Part shown: piece by piece, positions 6,584 to 10,573 of the stretch
Position numbering within the stretch: position 1 is the first letter of the stretch
How the letters are laid out: the number at the start of each line of letters is the position of its first letter
DNA from: Verrucomicrobiota bacterium
Lineage (GTDB): Bacteria; Verrucomicrobiota; Verrucomicrobiia; Opitutales; Opitutaceae
DNA length: 10,573 nt
Reading direction: 5' to 3'
Assembly (NCBI GenBank): GCA_023443985.1
Contig: JAEZSJ010000242.1
Location: 1-10,573 of the forward strand
Made by a program: the position numbers and the translations under genes
Notes under the pieces: generated by a model
What the model was told of the DNA's origin: nothing
What the model saw: the letters and a program-made list of their open reading frames with translations, nothing else
Databases searched by the model: none

Positions 6584-8232
6584 AACCCTCCGACGCCATC
6601 CTCCTCGCCCTCGGCGGCGGCGGATCCTTCGCCGCAGGCCTCTGGCTCGCGCAACTCCACGAGTCGGCGACAGCCCACGAGGTCTCGGCTCCTCCCGCTC
6701 TGCAGAACCCCGCCACGCCCACGCCGACTGCGCAGCCGCTCCGCCGCGAAGTCTCCGTGCCGTCGCATCCGCGCGATTGGCGCCACCGCCTCGCCACGAT
6801 CGACCCGGAGGAGGTGCCGGGAGTGATCGACGCCGCGCTCGCAATCCCCGACACCGAACTGCGCGACCGCGTGCTGCCACGCCTGCTCGAAATCTGGGCC
6901 ACCGAAGCCCCGGACGCGGCCTTCAACTGGATCACTCGGCAGAAACGCCTGCCTTGGTTCGACGCCCACCGATTCTTCAGCGTCTGGGCAGAACGCGATC
7001 CCACCGCCGCCGTCGCACATCTCGCCGCGATACCCGATCGCTTCACGCGTTGGGGCGCCGCAAACGGCCTGACGGCCGAGTGGGCGGCCATCGATCCAGT
7101 CGCCGCGCGGGATTGGGTGAATCAACTGCCCGATTCCGAGATTCGCGGCGGAGCGATCAACGGGCTCTGTCACCAACTCGCGGAGATCGATCCGCCGCAA
7201 GCGATCCAGTTCGCCCTCTCCTTGGGCGATCCCGCCAAGCTTTCCGGCCGGTTGAGCGGCATCATCAGGATTCAGGCCGCCTCCGACCCGCAGGCCGCCC
7301 TCGAGACGCTCAACCGCCTGCCTCCCGAGATCTCCCGCGGGCCGCTGTGTCAGGCGATCATCGAGTCGTTGATCGCCGAAGAACCGCTGCTCGCCGGCGA
7401 GTTCGCCCTGACCCTCCCGCCGAGCGAAGCCCAAAGCACCGCACTGCAAAACGTGGCCACACGGCTCTCCCACGACTCGCTGCAGACCGCCCTCGACTGG
7501 ATCAACTCGGCGATTCCCGCCGGCCCGACCCGCACCACCGTCTTCCGCAACACGCTCATCACCGCCGCCCACGCCGATCCCCGCGCCGTCGCCCCGCTCG
7601 TCACAGACCTCCGCAGCAACCTCCACCTCAACGTCGCCATGAACGTTGCGCTCAACTGGGTCCGCATCGATCCGCAAGCCGCCGCCGCCTGGGCCTCGCA
7701 GTTCCCGGAGGACCAGAATCGGGTCGCCGTCATGAGTAGCCTCGCCCAGTCCTGGGCAAACATCGATCCGACAGCGACGCTCTCGTTCGCTCTGCGGCAG
7801 ACCAATCCGCAGGAGCAGGCAAGTATGCTTCAGACTATCGGAGGCGAGTGGGCCTTCTATGCGCCGAGCGAGGCACACACCGTGCTCGACCAACTTCCGA
7901 CCGACGACGCCCGGAAGAACTTCGTCGGCGGCATGATCGCCATGCTCGGCCGCAGACAACCCCAGGCCGCCGCGGAACTCGTCGCCAGCCTTCCCGCTGG
8001 CGCCGTGCATGATTCCGCCGCCCGCGCCTACATTTCGAATGCCGCCTATCGGGACCTCCCGCTCGCGTCCCGCGTGGCAAACAGCATCGCCGACAACAGC
8101 GTCCGCCAAGAAGCCCTCGCCTCCATCGCCCATATTTGGATGTGGAAGGATCGTGTCGCCGCCAGCGCCTGGCTCGCCACCACCGATCTGCCGGAAGCGA
8201 CGAAGCAGAGGCTGCTCGCGCCGACTCCCTGA
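6580..8232 (+). CDS. Membrane-anchored alpha-helical DP-A-W repeat protein, second paralog
   Basis: No function is recognised. The ATG at 6580-6582 overlaps the TGA of the previous gene (ATGA), typical of translational coupling, and gives 550 residues. Residues about 6-25 are hydrophobic and glycine-rich (LLALGGGGSFAAGLWLAQL), followed by a Pro/Thr/Ala linker to about residue 65. About 15 helical repeats of about 32 residues follow, with cores such as RDPTAAVAH, IDPVAARDW, SDPQAALE and IDPQAAAAW. It is a colinear paralog of its neighbour: EFALTLPPS occurs at residue 274 here and 281 there, and AWLATTDLP occurs 21 residues from the C-terminus here (530) and 22 there (610). No catalytic motif is visible. 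Binding or scaffold function at the periplasmic face of the membrane is inference from repeat architecture alone. Confidence 0.88.
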   Translation: MKPSDAILLALGGGGSFAAGLWLAQLHESATAHEVSAPPALQNPATPTPTAQPLRREVSVPSHPRDWRHRLATIDPEEVPGVIDAALAIPDTELRDRVLPRLLEIWATEAPDAAFNWITRQKRLPWFDAHRFFSVWAERDPTAAVAHLAAIPDRFTRWGAANGLTAEWAAIDPVAARDWVNQLPDSEIRGGAINGLCHQLAEIDPPQAIQFALSLGDPAKLSGRLSGIIRIQAASDPQAALETLNRLPPEISRGPLCQAIIESLIAEEPLLAGEFALTLPPSEAQSTALQNVATRLSHDSLQTALDWINSAIPAGPTRTTVFRNTLITAAHADPRAVAPLVTDLRSNLHLNVAMNVALNWVRIDPQAAAAWASQFPEDQNRVAVMSSLAQSWANIDPTATLSFALRQTNPQEQASMLQTIGGEWAFYAPSEAHTVLDQLPTDDARKNFVGGMIAMLGRRQPQAAAELVASLPAGAVHDSAARAYISNAAYRDLPLASRVANSIADNSVRQEALASIAHIWMWKDRVAASAWLATTDLPEATKQRLLAPTP

Positions 8233-8236
8233 ACAC

Positions 8237-10471
8237 TCAGCTCAGGCTCATCGGATCCACGTCGAGCGTCTGCGCCACGCCTTCGGGCCACGGGAAGTCG
8301 CGCTGCTCCTTGGCCAGCACGCCCACGATCTTCACCACCGAGCCCGTGAAGTACCAGAGCTGGAAACGGTACTCGCCCATCACGCGCTCGATCGGCGAGG
8401 GCGACGGACCGCGCAGCTCCGCCGCGCCGGCCAGCAGCGGCTCCACGCGTTTCTTCCACTGCTCGGCCACCCAGAGCACCTTCTCGGCGTTGTCGCCGCG
8501 GAACACGTGGTGCACGAGGTGCCGGAATGGCGGATACGCAAACTGCTGCCGCAGCTTGATCTCGCCCTCGATGAACCCGTCGAAATCGCTCTGCTTGGCG
8601 AACTGGATGGCGTCGGCCTGCGGCGTGAACGTCTGCACCACCACCTCGCCCGCGCGGTCGCCGCGGCCGGCGCGGCCGGCCACCTGCACGAGCAGCTGGA
8701 ACGTGCGCTCGTTCGCCCGGAAATCCGGCACGTGCATCGAGATGTCGGCGTCGACGAGCCCGACGAGTGTCACGTTCGGAAAATCGAGCCCCTTCGCGAT
8801 CATCTGCGTGCCCACGAGCACGTCGATCCGCCCGGTGCGGAACTCGCCGAGGATCTCCCGGAAACGGTTCTTCTTGCCCATCGTGTCGGTGTCGATCCGC
8901 ACGACCTTCGCCCGCGAGAGGATGCGCGCGACATGCTCCTCCACCTTCTGCGTGCCCAGACCGCGCTGCCGGATCTTCGGCGAGCGGCACTGCGGGCAGA
9001 CCAGCGGCGCCGGCCGCACCTCGCCGCACAGGTGGCACTTCAGCGTCTCGTCGGCGCGGTGGTAGGTGAGCGAAACGCTGCAGTGCGGGCACTCCGCCAC
9101 GTACCCGCACTCCTGGCACAACAGGCTGCTCGAGTACCCGCGCCGGTTGATGAACAGGATCGACTGCTCCCGTTTCTCGAACCGGTCGTGCAGCTTGTCG
9201 ATCAGCAGCCGGGAGAGCACCGATGTGGCGCGTTTCGCCACGATCTCGCGGCGCATGTCCACGATGTGCACCAGCGGCATCTTCCGGTCGTCGATGCGGG
9301 TGGGCAGCACGTCGTGCCGATAGCGCCCGCGCCGCACGTTGTTGACCGACTCCACCGACGGCGTGGCCGAACCGAGCACGCACACCGCGCCGGCGAGCTT
9401 CGCGCGGTACACGGCCACGTCGCGCCCGTGGTAGCGCGGCGTCTCGTCCTGTTTGTACGCCGGCTCGTGCTCCTCGTCCACGATCACCAGCCGCAGGTTG
9501 CGCACCGGGGCGAACACCGCCGAGCGCGCGCCCACGACGATCCGCGCCTCGCCCGAGGCCAACGCCAGCCAGCCGTCGAGCCGCTCGCCCTCGCTCAGCG
9601 AGCTGTGCCACACGACGACGCGCTGGCCGAGCTGCTGCTCGAGACGGCCGCGCAACCGCGCCACGGTCTGCGGCGTGAGCGCGACTTCGGGCACCAGATA
9701 CACGGCCCCGCCGCCGCCGCGCAACATGTCCGAGATCGCGTGCAGATAGACCTCGGTTTTGCCCGAGCCGGTCACGCCCTGCAGCAGATGCACCGCGAAG
9801 CCGCCCTGCTCGCCGCTCGCCCGGATCGACTCCACGGCGGCCTTCTGGGCGAGGTTCAGCTCCGGCGGGATCACCGCCACCGGCTCCACCCCGCCGAGGT
9901 CGTCGCCGTAGGCCACGCGCTCGACCCGGTGCTCGATCTCGCGCAGCACCCCGTGCTGCACCAGCGCCGCCGCGCTCGACGGTCCCACGCCGAGCCGCTC
10001 GAGCACGAGCGACTTCGCCACCGGATGGAGCTGCAGCTTCACGAAGGCGTAGAGCTTCGCCTGCTGTGGCGCCCGGCGGTTCAGCTTCTCCAGCTCGTCG
10101 ACCGTCAGCTCCCGCGCCACGGTGAGCCGCTTCTCGATCTTGAGGGCCAGTCCCTTGCGCACCGAGACCGGGATCATCGCCTCGATCACCGTGTCGAGCG
10201 GCGCGGCGTAGTAGCCGGCGATCCAGCGGGCCAGCGACAGCAGCTCCGGCGTGAGCGCCGGGAACGGATACACCAGCTGCGCCACGTTCTTGAGCTTCTC
10301 CGGCGCGCAGTCCGGCGTCGGATCCAGTTCCGAGACGACCGCCAATGCGAACCGGTTCACCACCGGCACGCGCACGAGCGACCCTACCGCCACGCCCGCG
10401 CACAGCTTCTCCGGCGCGCGATAGTGCAGCACCTTGTCGAAACCCGCGAGCGGATGGACGGCGACGATCAT
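8237..10471 (-). CDS. priA: Primosomal protein N' (replication restart DNA helicase PriA)
   Basis: PriA recognises stalled or repaired replication forks, unwinds DNA 3' to 5' with ATP, and starts reloading of the replicative helicase. The product is 744 residues (E. coli PriA is 732). Domains in order: 3'-end DNA-binding domain (about 1-105), winged helix (about 120-185), helicase lobe 1 with Walker A GVTGSGKT (Lys238) and DEEH (332-335), then GSAT (367-370). The cysteine-rich zinc domain has all eight ligands: Cys452, 455, 461, 464, 479, 482, 492 and 495. Lobe 2 carries GTQMIAKGLDFPNVTLVG and QVAGRAGRG (596-604), followed by the C-terminal domain. All key motifs are intact. The ATG at 10469-10471 matches the family N-terminus (MIVAVHPLAGFDKVLHYRAP); the upstream ribosome-binding site is weak. 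The gene converges on the second repeat gene with 4 bp between stop codons and appears to be an independent housekeeping unit. Confidence 0.97.
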   Translation of the reverse strand: MIVAVHPLAGFDKVLHYRAPEKLCAGVAVGSLVRVPVVNRFALAVVSELDPTPDCAPEKLKNVAQLVYPFPALTPELLSLARWIAGYYAAPLDTVIEAMIPVSVRKGLALKIEKRLTVARELTVDELEKLNRRAPQQAKLYAFVKLQLHPVAKSLVLERLGVGPSSAAALVQHGVLREIEHRVERVAYGDDLGGVEPVAVIPPELNLAQKAAVESIRASGEQGGFAVHLLQGVTGSGKTEVYLHAISDMLRGGGGAVYLVPEVALTPQTVARLRGRLEQQLGQRVVVWHSSLSEGERLDGWLALASGEARIVVGARSAVFAPVRNLRLVIVDEEHEPAYKQDETPRYHGRDVAVYRAKLAGAVCVLGSATPSVESVNNVRRGRYRHDVLPTRIDDRKMPLVHIVDMRREIVAKRATSVLSRLLIDKLHDRFEKREQSILFINRRGYSSSLLCQECGYVAECPHCSVSLTYHRADETLKCHLCGEVRPAPLVCPQCRSPKIRQRGLGTQKVEEHVARILSRAKVVRIDTDTMGKKNRFREILGEFRTGRIDVLVGTQMIAKGLDFPNVTLVGLVDADISMHVPDFRANERTFQLLVQVAGRAGRGDRAGEVVVQTFTPQADAIQFAKQSDFDGFIEGEIKLRQQFAYPPFRHLVHHVFRGDNAEKVLWVAEQWKKRVEPLLAGAAELRGPSPSPIERVMGEYRFQLWYFTGSVVKIVGVLAKEQRDFPWPEGVAQTLDVDPMSLS

Positions 10472-10573
10472 CGCCCCGAGTCGACACGGGAAACCCCGCC
10501 ACGAAAAGCGCGGAGTGACGCGCCCGGCCCGGGACGCGCCGGGCCGCGGGCGCCCGGCGCGTCCCCCCCCCCC
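10472..10573. other. priA upstream region ending in a poly-C run
   Basis: The 102 bases upstream of priA hold the GC hairpin and, at 10563-10573, 11 consecutive C ending the window. No promoter elements are recognisable on the minus strand. The homopolymer next to a strong hairpin suggests that the assembly stopped here, so the true flanking sequence is unknown. Confidence 0.6.
10531..10565. repeat. Perfect 14-bp GC inverted repeat upstream of priA
   Basis: GGGACGCGCCGGGC (10531-10544) is the exact reverse complement of 10552-10565, with a 7-base loop. A third, imperfect direct copy of the GACGCGCC module starts at 10517. All but two of the pairs are G-C, giving an extremely stable hairpin 60 bases upstream of the priA start codon. 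It could be a terminator of a gene beyond the window or a repeat element. It abuts the C-run that ends the sequence. Confidence 0.7.

Noticed and set aside
4688..8232. Repeats as a CRISPR or DNA-level tandem array
   Set aside because: The periodicity is at the protein level and degenerate. No identical DNA repeats with uniform spacers are present.
8046..10502. 818-codon minus-strand frame overlapping priA
   Set aside because: It is Arg/Ala/Gly-rich shadow translation in a different frame from the fully motif-bearing PriA reading.

Overview
The window is GC-rich bacterial DNA with dense coding, strong G/C preference at third codon positions and poor Shine-Dalgarno sequences. A propeller-type hybrid histidine kinase, tandem alanine-rich 'DP-A-W' repeat proteins and this base composition together suggest Verrucomicrobiota, possibly Opitutaceae. 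That placement is inference from style; no taxonomic marker was compared. The right edge stops in a run of 11 C directly after a very stable GC hairpin, so it is probably a contig end.

Layout, left to right. (1) 1-114: the last 37 codons of a plus-strand gene, not securely identified. (2) 115-522: a 408-bp gap holding a long imperfect hairpin (194-256), a 12-bp AT-rich palindrome (490-501) and a small hairpin that reaches over the next start codon. (3) 523-4425: a 1300-residue membrane hybrid sensor kinase with the order signal peptide, extracytoplasmic propeller repeats, Y_Y_Y domain, one transmembrane helix, HisKA, HATPase, receiver, and a degenerate HPt-like tail. (4) 4426-4687: a 262-bp gap with a perfect 20-bp palindrome and a second inverted repeat. 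(5) 4688-6583 and 6580-8232: two tandem, colinear paralogs with an overlapping ATGA stop/start. Each has an N-terminal hydrophobic anchor and about 15 helical repeats of roughly 32 residues with a DPxAAxxW core. (6) 8237-10471, minus strand: PriA, the primosomal replication-restart helicase, with complete motifs, converging on the second repeat gene with only 4 bp between the stop codons.

How the genes may work together. The kinase senses something outside the cytoplasmic membrane and passes phosphate through its own receiver. It has no DNA-binding output domain, so its response-regulator partner must lie outside the window. The two repeat proteins are probably made together and anchored at the membrane facing the periplasm; their function is unknown. 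They are the least described part of the window. Their position after the kinase could be functional or accidental, because two strong inverted repeats separate them. priA is a housekeeping gene unrelated to the others.
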